Source: Phycisphaerales bacterium (GTDB lineage Bacteria > Planctomycetota > Phycisphaerae > Phycisphaerales > UBA1924). From it: a stretch of DNA of 35,950 nucleotides. The stretch spans positions 1 through 35,950 of the forward strand of contig JACVCK010000006.1 of NCBI GenBank assembly GCA_016742055.1, written 5' to 3'. Both the position numbers and the translations under genes were made by a program. The notes under the pieces were generated by a model that was not told the DNA's origin, did no database searches, and was given only the letters and a program-made list of their open reading frames with translations. Below are positions 8,772 through 16,660 of the stretch, piece by piece. How positions within the stretch are numbered: position 1 is the first letter of the stretch; each line of letters opens with the position of its first letter.

Positions 8772-9218
8772 TCAGCGGGCCGCGGCGTAGATCTGCAGCC
8801 GGTGGCCGTGGGGCTCCAGCCCCCGTTCGCGGCAGATGCGGTCGCGGATGGCGATGAGTTCGGGGATCTCGATGGGGATCATCTCGTTGGTGTCCACGCG
8901 GACGAGCAGGTCGCGCGGGCGCCGACCGTAGGCGAGTTGATAGTGCGTCTGCTCCGAATCCACCAGCACCTGCTGGATGATGCCGGCCTCCTGGAGCAGT
9001 TTGATCGTGCGGTAGATCGTGGCCTTGCTCACGCGGAACCCGGCGCGCTTGAGTTCCTCCTGCAACTGCTCCGCCTGGAACAGGTCGTCGAGCCGGATGA
9101 TGGACTCGAGGATCTGAGCGCGCTCCGGGGTGTACTTCTGGCCCTGCTTTTTCAACTCGCGACGGAACACCGCGCAGAGGGGTTCGGCGATTGAGATGCG
9201 GGGTTGAAAATCTTCCAT
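8772..9218 (-). CDS. Fur-family transcriptional regulator (divergent; canonical metal-binding motifs not seen)
   Basis: KKQGQKYTPERAQILESIIRLDDLFQAEQLQEELKRAGFRVSKATIYRTIKLLQEAGII is a clear Fur winged helix. The dimerisation domain reads THYQLAYGRRPRDLLVRVDTNEMIPIEIPEL with no HHHDH or CxxC. Confidence 0.88.
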   Translation of the reverse strand: MEDFQPRISIAEPLCAVFRRELKKQGQKYTPERAQILESIIRLDDLFQAEQLQEELKRAGFRVSKATIYRTIKLLQEAGIIQQVLVDSEQTHYQLAYGRRPRDLLVRVDTNEMIPIEIPELIAIRDRICRERGLEPHGHRLQIYAAAR

Positions 9219-9242
9219 GCGGTGTGCGGCCTCTCGGGCGTG

Positions 9243-9248
9243 AGTTTA
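9243..9248 (-). promoter_or_regulatory. Candidate -10 element (TAAACT) for the Fur-family gene, overlapping the polX stop codon
   Basis: On the minus strand TAAACT lies 24 nt before the ATG at 9218; the TAA is the polX stop. Confidence 0.3.
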
Positions 9249-11048
9249 GCGGCGGGCGGGCTTCCTGCCGGGCTTGGGCCCTTTCGGCTCCGGGCCGGGC
9301 TCGCGACGCAGCCACGCGCGCAGGCGCTCGGCGGACCACGTATTGACGCAGCGTTCGGGCGTCAGGCCGCCCCGCCGGCCGGTCAGGACCCCGTAGCGCA
9401 GGTGATCGAAGTCCGTCTCGGCGTGGACGTCGCAGTCGATGGCGATGAGCGAGCCCGCCTCCAGCGCCGCCCGGACGTGCGCGTCGCGCAGGTCGAGCCG
9501 GAGCCAATTGGCGTTGATCTCGAGCGCGACGTTCCGGGCGGCGGCCGCCTCGGCGACGGCCCGGATGTCGATGCTCAGCCCTGCGCGCTTGTTGATGATC
9601 CGGCCCGTGGGGTGCCCGAGGATGCGGACGTAGGGGTTCTGGACGGCGCGGATCAGCCGTGCGGTGGCCTCCTTCTCGCTCTGGCGCAGGGACGCGTGCG
9701 GAGAGGCGACGACGATGTCCAGCCGGGCGAGAAGTTCGTCTTCGTAGTCGAGCGAGCCGTCGGCGAGGATGTCCACCTCGCTGCCGGCGAGGATCGTGAC
9801 GCCCTCGACGTTGCGGCGGGCCGCGTGGACGGCCTCGATGTGCTCGAGCAGCCGCTCGGGCGAGAGGCCGCCCGCGATGGCGCTCGACTTGGAGTGATCG
9901 GTGACGGCGATGGTGTGGAAACCGCGCGACTTGGCGGCGCGCGCGAGTTCCTCGATCGACATCGCGCCGTCCGAGGCGGTGGTGTGCGCGTGCAGTTCCG
10001 CGCGGACATCGCCCTGTTCGATCAGCCCGAACGCCTGCCCCGCAGGGCGGTCCAGTTCCCCGGCGTCCTCCCGCAATTCCGGCGGAACGAAGGGCAGTTC
10101 GAGCGCCGCGTACACATCCGCCTCGGTCTTCGAAGCGACGGCTCGCACGCCCCGGCTCTGGGGCGGCGCTTTCGCCTTGTCCTCGGGGTACAGGCCGTAC
10201 TCGTTGAGCGTCATGCCCATGCGCAGCGCACGCTCGCGGAGCCGGACGTTGTGCTCCTTGGAGCCGGTGAAGTACAGCATCGCGGCGCCGAACGACTCGG
10301 GCGGCACGATGCGCAGGTCGGCCTGCACGACGTGCCCGCGGGCCGTCTTGAGCCGCACGGACGACTTGGACTCGCCCGCCGCGAGGACCTGCGTGACCTC
10401 GGGCATCGAGCGGAAGGCCTCGCCCAGTCCGGCGCCGTCTGTCACGGCGGCGAGGATGTCGATGTCGCCGATGGTGTCCTTCCCGCGCCGGAGGGAACCG
10501 GCGTAGGCCACGGCGCCGGCCCCTGCGATCGGCGTCAGGCGCGCGACGATCGCTTCGGCGATGGGCATCGCCACGCCCAGCGGCATGCGCTCGCCCGCCT
10601 GCGCCGCGAACGTCAGCGCCGCTTTGATGTTCTCCACCGTCTTGGCGCCCATCCGGGGCACGGTCAGGATCGAGCCGTCATCGATCGCCCGGCGGAGCGC
10701 GTCGAGGGAGTCCACGCCGATCGTCTGCCACATCGCGCGGACGGTCTTGGGCCCCAGGCCGGGGATCTCGAGGACCTGCAGCAGCCCGGGGGGCGTGGCG
10801 GCGAGCAGTTCCTGATGCTCGGACATCGCCCCGGTGTCGAGGTATTCGCGGATCTTCTCCGCGATCTTCTTGCCCACGCCGGGGATGGCGTCGATCGCGT
10901 CGCGATGGTCGGCGAGGCTCGTGGGATGGTCTTCGATGGCCCGCGCGGCCCTCGCGTGGGCCGAGGCGCGGAAGGAATCGGCGCCGTTGAGTTCAAGGAG
11001 TGCGGCGATCTGTTCGAGCAGCGCCGCGATGTCCTGATTCACGCCCAT
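9246..11048 (-). CDS. polX: DNA polymerase/3'-5' exonuclease PolX (N-terminal HhH and pol beta, C-terminal PHP)
   Basis: IPGVGKKIAEKI (HhH), YAGSLRRGKDTIGDIDILAAV (pol X site), RAELHAHTTASDGAMS, AVTDHSKSS, GSEVDIL, GHPTGR, LEINAN, CDVH (PHP blocks). Start MGVNQD at 11048 preferred. Confidence 0.92.
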   Translation of the reverse strand: MGVNQDIAALLEQIAALLELNGADSFRASAHARAARAIEDHPTSLADHRDAIDAIPGVGKKIAEKIREYLDTGAMSEHQELLAATPPGLLQVLEIPGLGPKTVRAMWQTIGVDSLDALRRAIDDGSILTVPRMGAKTVENIKAALTFAAQAGERMPLGVAMPIAEAIVARLTPIAGAGAVAYAGSLRRGKDTIGDIDILAAVTDGAGLGEAFRSMPEVTQVLAAGESKSSVRLKTARGHVVQADLRIVPPESFGAAMLYFTGSKEHNVRLRERALRMGMTLNEYGLYPEDKAKAPPQSRGVRAVASKTEADVYAALELPFVPPELREDAGELDRPAGQAFGLIEQGDVRAELHAHTTASDGAMSIEELARAAKSRGFHTIAVTDHSKSSAIAGGLSPERLLEHIEAVHAARRNVEGVTILAGSEVDILADGSLDYEDELLARLDIVVASPHASLRQSEKEATARLIRAVQNPYVRILGHPTGRIINKRAGLSIDIRAVAEAAAARNVALEINANWLRLDLRDAHVRAALEAGSLIAIDCDVHAETDFDHLRYGVLTGRRGGLTPERCVNTWSAERLRAWLRREPGPEPKGPKPGRKPARR

Positions 11049-11055
11049 GGTCGGC

Positions 11056-11061
11056 AGTTTA
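11056..11061 (-). promoter_or_regulatory. Candidate -10 element (TAAACT), 7 nt before the polX ATG
   Basis: Minus strand TAAACT-GCCGACC-ATG; the TAA is the stop codon of the upstream small ORF. Confidence 0.45.
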
Positions 11062-11349
11062 GCCGGCGCGTCGTCGGGCGCGATCCGCACGGGCGCGCTG
11101 GCGGGCGGCGGCGGGGAGCGTGGGCGCTCGGGCGCCGTAGGTTTCGGCCAGGCGCTGCTCGACGGATTGGACGATCGCCGGGCGGTCGGACTCTGGCGCG
11201 AGCAGCAGCGCCGCGAGCCATCGGCGGGCCAGCGTCGGACCGGCGGGCCTCAGGAGTTCAACCACCATCCTGAGGTCGTCGTCGGGGAAGAGCGTCGGCG
11301 ACGCGTTTGGCTCGTGCGGAGCGTGAACGAGGGGGCGGGCTGGGGGCAT
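11059..11349 (-). CDS. Small hypothetical protein (possibly starting at 11268)
   Basis: Compact helical-looking peptide DDDLRMVVELLRPAGPTLARRWLAALLLAPESDRPAIVQSVEQRLAETYG between the XRE gene and polX, same strand. Full ORF overlaps the XRE gene by 92 nt; the internal ATG at 11268 reduces this to 11 nt. Confidence 0.5.
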   Translation of the reverse strand: MPPARPLVHAPHEPNASPTLFPDDDLRMVVELLRPAGPTLARRWLAALLLAPESDRPAIVQSVEQRLAETYGARAPTLPAAARQRARADRARRRAG

Positions 11350-11722
11350 CGCCGGGATTCTCCTGCTCGGCGCGGAGGCGCGCCTCGAGGGTGAGGACGT
11401 ACGTCTCCACTCGGTCCAGCCGCGACTGGAGGCGCTCGATGGACTCGGCGATCGCCGCGAGAATCTCTCCGGGGCGTGCGGAATCCACGGCGCTGGCGCG
11501 GGTTTCGGCCGTCGGGGAGCGCGGGCCGCGCCCGGTCAGGAGCCAGTCCGCGTTGATGTTGAAGGCGCCGCAGATCCCGGCGAGGAACTCGATGCTCGGC
11601 GATTGGCCCAGCATGTACCTGCGGACGTTCTCCGCGTGGACGCCGGTGACCTCGGCGAGGGTGCGGAAAGAGACGCCCTCTGTGACTTCGCGAAGCCGCA
11701 GATGGAGTGGGGACGTGGACAC
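11258..11722 (-). CDS. XRE/CI-repressor-like HTH protein with C-terminal coiled coil
   Basis: VSFRTLAEVTGVHAENVRRYMLGQSPSIEFLAGICGAFNINADWLLTGRGP is a Cro/CI-type HTH with the NxxWLLTGxGP extension; then ILAAIAESIERLQSRLDRVETYVLTLEARLRAE. Confidence 0.8.
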   Translation of the reverse strand: MSTSPLHLRLREVTEGVSFRTLAEVTGVHAENVRRYMLGQSPSIEFLAGICGAFNINADWLLTGRGPRSPTAETRASAVDSARPGEILAAIAESIERLQSRLDRVETYVLTLEARLRAEQENPGDAPSPPPRSRSARAKRVADALPRRRPQDGG

Positions 11723-11730
11723 GGCGAGGC

Positions 11731-11736
11731 ATGGTA
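11731..11736 (-). promoter_or_regulatory. Candidate -10 element (TACCAT), 8 nt before XRE GTG start
   Basis: Minus strand TACCAT-GCCTCGCC-GTG. Confidence 0.35.
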
Positions 11737-11759
11737 CCCGCGCCGCCGGGGCGGCCGGT

Positions 11760-13871
11760 TCAAGCGACGTCGCCCAGGCCCACCGCCTGCCCGTGGGCAC
11801 GGAGCAGCCGGGCGCGGAGGAGGCGCTCGTCGTCGCGGTCCAGGGCGGGGGAGCGCTCGATCCAAGCGCCGGCGTCGCGCCGGGCCATCAGCAGCAGGTC
11901 CATGTCCCTCGGGAACGCCGCGACCCGGAACGGCGCCAGCCCCGACTGCCGGGCGCCGAAGAGTTCGCCGGGGCCCCGCAGTTCCAGGTCCTTTTCCGCG
12001 AGGACAAAGCCGTCGGTAGCCTTGGCGAGGGCCTGGAGGCGCGCCTCGGCGTCCTCTGTGGCGGGCTCGCCGATCAGCACGCACAGGGACCGGCGCGCCC
12101 CCCGCCCCACTCGCCCGCGGAGTTGGTGCAATTGCGCGAGTCCGAACCGCTCGGCGTGCTCGACGATCATCACCGAGGCGTTGGGGATGTCCACGCCGAC
12201 CTCGATGACGGTGGTGGCGACGAGCGCGTCGATCTTGCCGAGCCGGAAGCGCTCCATCACGTTCTCGCGCGTCTCGCGCTTCAACCGCCCGTGGAGCGCC
12301 GCGAGGCGCTTGCCCGCCAGCGGGCCCTCCTCGAGCCGCTTCATGGTCGAGCGAAGATCGGCCGGCGCGCGTCCAGGGCCCTCGGGCGCGTCCGAATCGG
12401 CCTCGATCGCCGGCACGACGATGTAGGCCTGCTCGCCCCGCTCGATGCGCTCGCGGACGTAGGCGTACACCTCCTCGCGCTTGTCGGGCCCCACCAGGCG
12501 CGTTGTGACGGGGATGCGCCCCGGCGGCAGGCCCTTGATCGTTGAGACGTCCAGATCGCCGAAGATCGTCAGCGAGAGCGTGCGCGGGATCGGCGTGGCC
12601 GTCATCACCAGCACGTGGGGCGTCGTCCCCGGCTCGTCCGATTTCTCCCGCAGCGCCGCCCGCTGATGCACGCCGAAACGGTGCTGCTCGTCGATCACCG
12701 CGACGGCCAGCGAACGGAAGCGGACCTCGCCCGTCAGCAGCGCGTGCGTGCCCACCAGAATGTCCACCTCGCCCGCCGCAGCGCGGCGGAGCGCGTCGGC
12801 CCGCTCCGCCGTGCTCGCGCCGCCCGTGAGCATCGCCACGCGCACGCTCGAACCCTCCAGCATCCGCGCGATCGACGCGTGGTGCTGCTCGGCGAGGATC
12901 TCCGTCGGCGCCATGATGGCGGCCTGGCGCTTGGACGCCGCGGCCATGAGCATCGCGTACAGCGCCACCACCGTCTTGCCGGCGCCCACGTCCCCCTGGA
13001 TGAGCCGGTTGGCGGGCGTGTTCTGCTGGAGGTCGTGCGCGACCTCGCGGACGACCTGCTCCTGCGAGGGCGTGAGCGTAAAGGGGATGCGCTCGCGGAT
13101 GTGCCGGTCGATCTCGGGCGACCAGCGCAGCGCCGGGGCCCGCTGCGTGCGCCGCTGGTGCGAGCGCTTGAGTTGCACGCCCAGTTGCAGCAGCAGCAGT
13201 TCGTCGTACGCCAGGCGCCGCCGCGCCGCGAGCGCCTCCGACTCGTTCGCCGGCGCGTGCATCATGCGGTAGGCGTCGCGCAGCGGGGGCAGTTCGCGCT
13301 GCCGGCGGAACTCGTCGGGCAGGTGGTCGTCGATCTGTGCCAGGGCCTGGGGCAGCGCCCGCGCGACGGCGCGCTCGATCTCGCGCGAATTGACCTCCTC
13401 GGACGCGGGATAGACCGGGCGCAGGCGCTCCTCGCCCGGCGCCGGATCGCGCGAGGCGTCGAGGAACTCCACGCGCGGGTTGACCATCTGCAGCCCGCCC
13501 TTGAAGCGCCCGGTCTTGCCCTGCACGCGGATCACCACCCCCGGCTGCACCCGCTCACGCAGGTACAGCCCGTTGAACCACACCACGTCCAGCCGCCCCG
13601 TGTGGTCCATCAGCACGGCCTCGAACCGGCGCTTGCCACGCAGAGACACCCGCGTCGCGGAAACCTCCCCCCGCACGCTCGCCACCACGCCCACCGGCGT
13701 GTCGGCGATCCGCGACTCCGCGGCCTCGAACTCGTGGCGCATCGGCAGGTGGCGCACCAGGTCCGCGACCGTCGTGATGTGCAGCGCATGGAACGCCGCG
13801 GCGCGTCGGGGGCCCACCCCCGGCACGGCGTCGATGGGCGCGCGGAGGTCCAGCGAGGGCGCGTCCGGCAT
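11760..13871 (-). CDS. recG: ATP-dependent DNA helicase RecG
   Basis: GVGPRRAAAFHALHITTVADLVRHLPMRHE, RLIQGDVGAGKTVVALYAM, MAPTEILAEQH, VIDEQHRFGVHQR, VMTATPIPRTLSLTIFGDLDVSTIKGLPPGR, LRGRVGRG: RecG motifs. Start MPDAPS at 13871. Confidence 0.95.
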   Translation of the reverse strand: MPDAPSLDLRAPIDAVPGVGPRRAAAFHALHITTVADLVRHLPMRHEFEAAESRIADTPVGVVASVRGEVSATRVSLRGKRRFEAVLMDHTGRLDVVWFNGLYLRERVQPGVVIRVQGKTGRFKGGLQMVNPRVEFLDASRDPAPGEERLRPVYPASEEVNSREIERAVARALPQALAQIDDHLPDEFRRQRELPPLRDAYRMMHAPANESEALAARRRLAYDELLLLQLGVQLKRSHQRRTQRAPALRWSPEIDRHIRERIPFTLTPSQEQVVREVAHDLQQNTPANRLIQGDVGAGKTVVALYAMLMAAASKRQAAIMAPTEILAEQHHASIARMLEGSSVRVAMLTGGASTAERADALRRAAAGEVDILVGTHALLTGEVRFRSLAVAVIDEQHRFGVHQRAALREKSDEPGTTPHVLVMTATPIPRTLSLTIFGDLDVSTIKGLPPGRIPVTTRLVGPDKREEVYAYVRERIERGEQAYIVVPAIEADSDAPEGPGRAPADLRSTMKRLEEGPLAGKRLAALHGRLKRETRENVMERFRLGKIDALVATTVIEVGVDIPNASVMIVEHAERFGLAQLHQLRGRVGRGARRSLCVLIGEPATEDAEARLQALAKATDGFVLAEKDLELRGPGELFGARQSGLAPFRVAAFPRDMDLLLMARRDAGAWIERSPALDRDDERLLRARLLRAHGQAVGLGDVA

Positions 13872-13878
13872 TGGGCTC

Positions 13879-13884
13879 AGGATA
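13879..13884 (-). promoter_or_regulatory. Candidate -10 element (TATCCT), 7 nt before the recG ATG
   Basis: Minus strand TTTGTTTATCCT-GAGCCCA-ATG; lies directly on the T-tract of the preceding terminator. Confidence 0.45.
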
Positions 13885-13914
13885 AACAAAGCCCCCGCGC
13901 CATGGCGCGGGGGC
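13884..13914 (-). terminator. Intrinsic (Rho-independent) terminator downstream of the ompA-like gene
   Basis: Perfect 24-nt palindrome GCCCCCGCGCCATGGCGCGGGGGC (13891-13914) followed on the minus strand by TTTGTTT (13890-13884). Confidence 0.82.
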
Positions 13915-13946
13915 AGGGTTTGGATCGCGTTCTGACCGGCTCGGCG

Positions 13947-14600
13947 TCAGTTGCCGATCAGGATCTCGACGCGCCGGCTGTCTTTCTTGGTGCCCTTGGG
14001 CCGCGAGGGGCCGAACGAAGCGATGTACATGCTGTCGTTCGGGATGCCCTTGGAGATCAGGTACTCTTCGACCGCCAGCGCGCGCTCCGCGCCGAGGCGC
14101 TCGTTGGTCTTCCAGCCGCTCTTGCGGATGGGGTCGGAGTCGGTGTGGCCCTCGATCCGCAGCATGCGTCCTCCGTACTGCGACTTGAGCACGCTGGCGA
14201 TGCTGTCGAGCGTTCGCTTGGCCTCGTTGCGTAGGGTGACGCGCCCCGAGTCGAACAGAATGTCGCCCGAGACGTTGAGTTTCACCCCGCCGCCGACCAG
14301 GTTCGTCGCGTCCACGCCCTCGATGCCCTCGAAGCCCGTGGCGCCCGAGGTCCCGGGAGCGCCCAGGCGGCTCTCCAGGTTCGCACGCTCATCTTCGAGC
14401 AGGGCGCGCTGGGCGTTGGCCTCGTTCAACTGAGACTCCAGTTGCGAGTTCCGCCCTCGGAGTTCCTGGTTCTCCTGTTCGAGCAGGGCGACCCGCTGCT
14501 TGGGATCGTCGCCGCAGCCGACGAGGAAGGACGCCATCAGGCCGCCCGCGAGCGCGAGGGCTCGCCGCGACGCCGATGGGGACAGCAGGAAAGTTCGCAT
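13947..14600 (-). CDS. OmpA/Pal-family peptidoglycan-binding lipoprotein
   Basis: Lipobox LMASFLVGCG; coiled coil VALLEQENQELRGRNSQLESQL; OmpA-C block GDILFDSGRVTLRNEAKRTLDSIASVLK..IEGHTDSDPIRKSGWKTNERLGAERALAVEEYL..SRRVEILI. Confidence 0.92.
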   Translation of the reverse strand: MRTFLLSPSASRRALALAGGLMASFLVGCGDDPKQRVALLEQENQELRGRNSQLESQLNEANAQRALLEDERANLESRLGAPGTSGATGFEGIEGVDATNLVGGGVKLNVSGDILFDSGRVTLRNEAKRTLDSIASVLKSQYGGRMLRIEGHTDSDPIRKSGWKTNERLGAERALAVEEYLISKGIPNDSMYIASFGPSRPKGTKKDSRRVEILIGN

Positions 14601-14704
14601 CAGACCGCCTCCGTGCAACGCTCGGACCGTGGATCGCCGGGCGACGCTCGCCCGTGGGGGATGATTCCACCCGACCCCCGCGCCCGCGTCAAGCCGGGAG
14701 CGCC

Positions 14705-16387
14705 TCAGGGCAGACGGATCACGCCGCCGGAAATCCCCGCCAGCAGCCGCTCGAACTGTGGGTGCGCGATCATCACAGCCAGCGTCGCGACCGCCAGATG
14801 CGGGCCGTAGGGCAGCGCCGCCGACGCCCCGCCCCGGAACACATAGACCATCATCGTCCAGCCCAGGCCCAGGAGAGGCGCGACGGCGAACGCCAGCAGG
14901 GGGTCGGCCCATCCCAGCGCCGCGCCCACAGCAGCCATCAAATGGACGTCCCCCAGGCCCATGGCCTCAGACCCGAAGGCCAGCGACGCCAGGAGGCGGA
15001 TCGCCCACACCACCGCCCCGCCCGCGAGGTATCCCAATACCGAACCTCCCAGCGCCTCGACCCACAGCGGCGGGTCGATCGGGTGCAGCCGGAACACCCA
15101 CACCCCCAGGACCGCCAGGAGCGTCGGCGGAAGCAGGAACGCCAGTTCTTTGATCATCTCCCGGCGCGCGTGCGGGTACGCCAGCCAGTGGGGTGGGCCG
15201 TCGTCCGTCGATTCGACTTCTTCGGGAGCCGTCCAGCGCCGACCGGCCACGGAAAGCGTCATCCCCACGCCCACGCCGAATAGGCCCTGCCCCGGCCCGA
15301 TCAACCACCCGGCTCCGCCGAGAAACAGCGGCGGAAGCACATCCGCCAGGAGACCCAACGCCGCCGGGCGCGCGCGCCGGGTTTCCGCGGCGGGCGACGC
15401 CGCCATCGTGGGATTCGACACGGGAACCGCCGCCCGCAGCAAGGCCCCAACCACCAGACCGGCCAGCGCCCCCATCAGCATGCCCGGCATCGGACGACCG
15501 AACCGCTCTCCGATCAGGAAGCCGACCACCATCAGTCCGACCGCCGGACCCGTGAACAGCAGCGTCCGCAGCAATAGAGCCCGCAGCGAGAAGACCTCCT
15601 CCTCGACCGGCGCGGCCGGCGCCCCGGCCGACGCCGCCTTCGCCTCCTCCGCCCACCGGTCGAAGTCCGCGAACGAGCGCGGAATCCAACCGATCCGAAG
15701 CAGCACGAGCGAGAGCGCCAGCCCGGCCCCGCCGCCGATCGCGGCGCCCAGCGCCGCGCCGGTGGGCGTAGGGATTGTCCAGTGCGACGCCAGCGACAGC
15801 GGGCGGTGCAGGTCGCCCCGCGCCGCGCCCAGCGCCAGCGCGTGCAGCGGGTGCGCCGCCATCGCAACGGCGGTCGCCGCCCACGGCAGCACGAGAGGGA
15901 TCGTGAACGTCCGGGCGTCGATCAGCGTCATCGCCAGGAGCGAACCCACGAGCGTGAACGCGATCAGCAGCATCGGCCAGGTCGCGCCCAGACCGGCACG
16001 GGCCCAGTTCGGCGCCTGCGCCGCGGCGCCGGTCGGCGGGCTCAGCGCGCCCACGCCCGGGAACCACACCAGGAACAGCCCCAGGAACGCCGCGGCCGTC
16101 GCCGCTTCGATCAGCGGATATTCCGGTGAGATCTTCGACCGGCAGAACCGGCACCTGCCCCCGAGGAACACCCAGCCCAGCACCGGGAAATTCTCCCGCC
16201 ACGTCAGCCGCGTGCCGCAGGATGGGCATCGCGACGGCGGGCTCCAAATCCCCTCGCCCCGCGGGAGGCGGTAGACCAGCACGTTGATGAACGACCCGAC
16301 GCACGCGCCGACCATCGCGACGAAGACCATCGGCGGCACGGCGAGCCACGACGCGGGGAGCGAGAATGCGATCGCGTGCGCGTTCAC
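14705..16387 (-). CDS. Prepilin peptidase (A24 family) with enlarged membrane region
   Basis: GACVGSFINVLVYRLPRGEG, CPSC...CRFC zinc pairs, ISPEYPLIEAATA, C-terminal EAMGLGDVHLMAAVGAALGW and LPYGPHLA: PilD signatures; 560 aa. Confidence 0.9.
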   Translation of the reverse strand: MNAHAIAFSLPASWLAVPPMVFVAMVGACVGSFINVLVYRLPRGEGIWSPPSRCPSCGTRLTWRENFPVLGWVFLGGRCRFCRSKISPEYPLIEAATAAAFLGLFLVWFPGVGALSPPTGAAAQAPNWARAGLGATWPMLLIAFTLVGSLLAMTLIDARTFTIPLVLPWAATAVAMAAHPLHALALGAARGDLHRPLSLASHWTIPTPTGAALGAAIGGGAGLALSLVLLRIGWIPRSFADFDRWAEEAKAASAGAPAAPVEEEVFSLRALLLRTLLFTGPAVGLMVVGFLIGERFGRPMPGMLMGALAGLVVGALLRAAVPVSNPTMAASPAAETRRARPAALGLLADVLPPLFLGGAGWLIGPGQGLFGVGVGMTLSVAGRRWTAPEEVESTDDGPPHWLAYPHARREMIKELAFLLPPTLLAVLGVWVFRLHPIDPPLWVEALGGSVLGYLAGGAVVWAIRLLASLAFGSEAMGLGDVHLMAAVGAALGWADPLLAFAVAPLLGLGWTMMVYVFRGGASAALPYGPHLAVATLAVMIAHPQFERLLAGISGGVIRLP

Positions 16388-16659
16388 CGGGCTCGCTCGT
16401 CGGCGGGGGGCGCGCTCAGTTCCGCGACGCGCTGCTCGGCGCGGTCGAGGATCGCGCGGCAGCGCCTCAGCAGGTCCACGCCCCGCTCGTACTCGGCGAT
16501 GGAGTCCTCCAGCCCGACCTTGCCGCTCTCGATGCGGTCGATGATCCGCTCGAGAGACGCGAGCGCCTCTTCAAAGGACACGTCGGGCGCGCCTCCTGCA
16601 TCGGCGGAGGAGCCGGGGGGCTTGGCCTTGCTCGGAGCGCGCTTCTGCACGGGCGCCAC
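16384..16659 (-). CDS. xseB: Exodeoxyribonuclease VII small subunit
   Basis: SFEEALASLERIIDRIESGKVGLEDSIAEYERGVDLLRRCRAILDRAEQRV is XseB-like; GTG start at 16659; adjacent to xseA. Confidence 0.9.
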   Translation of the reverse strand: MAPVQKRAPSKAKPPGSSADAGGAPDVSFEEALASLERIIDRIESGKVGLEDSIAEYERGVDLLRRCRAILDRAEQRVAELSAPPADERAR

Positions 16660-16660
16660 C

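Noticed and set aside
9204-11273. 689-aa plus-strand ORF opposite polX and fur
   Set aside because: Translation is compositional antisense noise (repeated GxxDxxRR-type patterns); polX and Fur motifs on the other strand are unambiguous.
12615-14234. 539-aa plus-strand ORF opposite recG/ompA
   Set aside because: Antisense shadow; Arg/His/Gly-rich with no motif.
14961-16274. 437-aa plus-strand and 460-aa minus-strand alternative ORFs over the prepilin peptidase
   Set aside because: Ser/Arg/Pro-rich noise; the PilD frame carries all family motifs.
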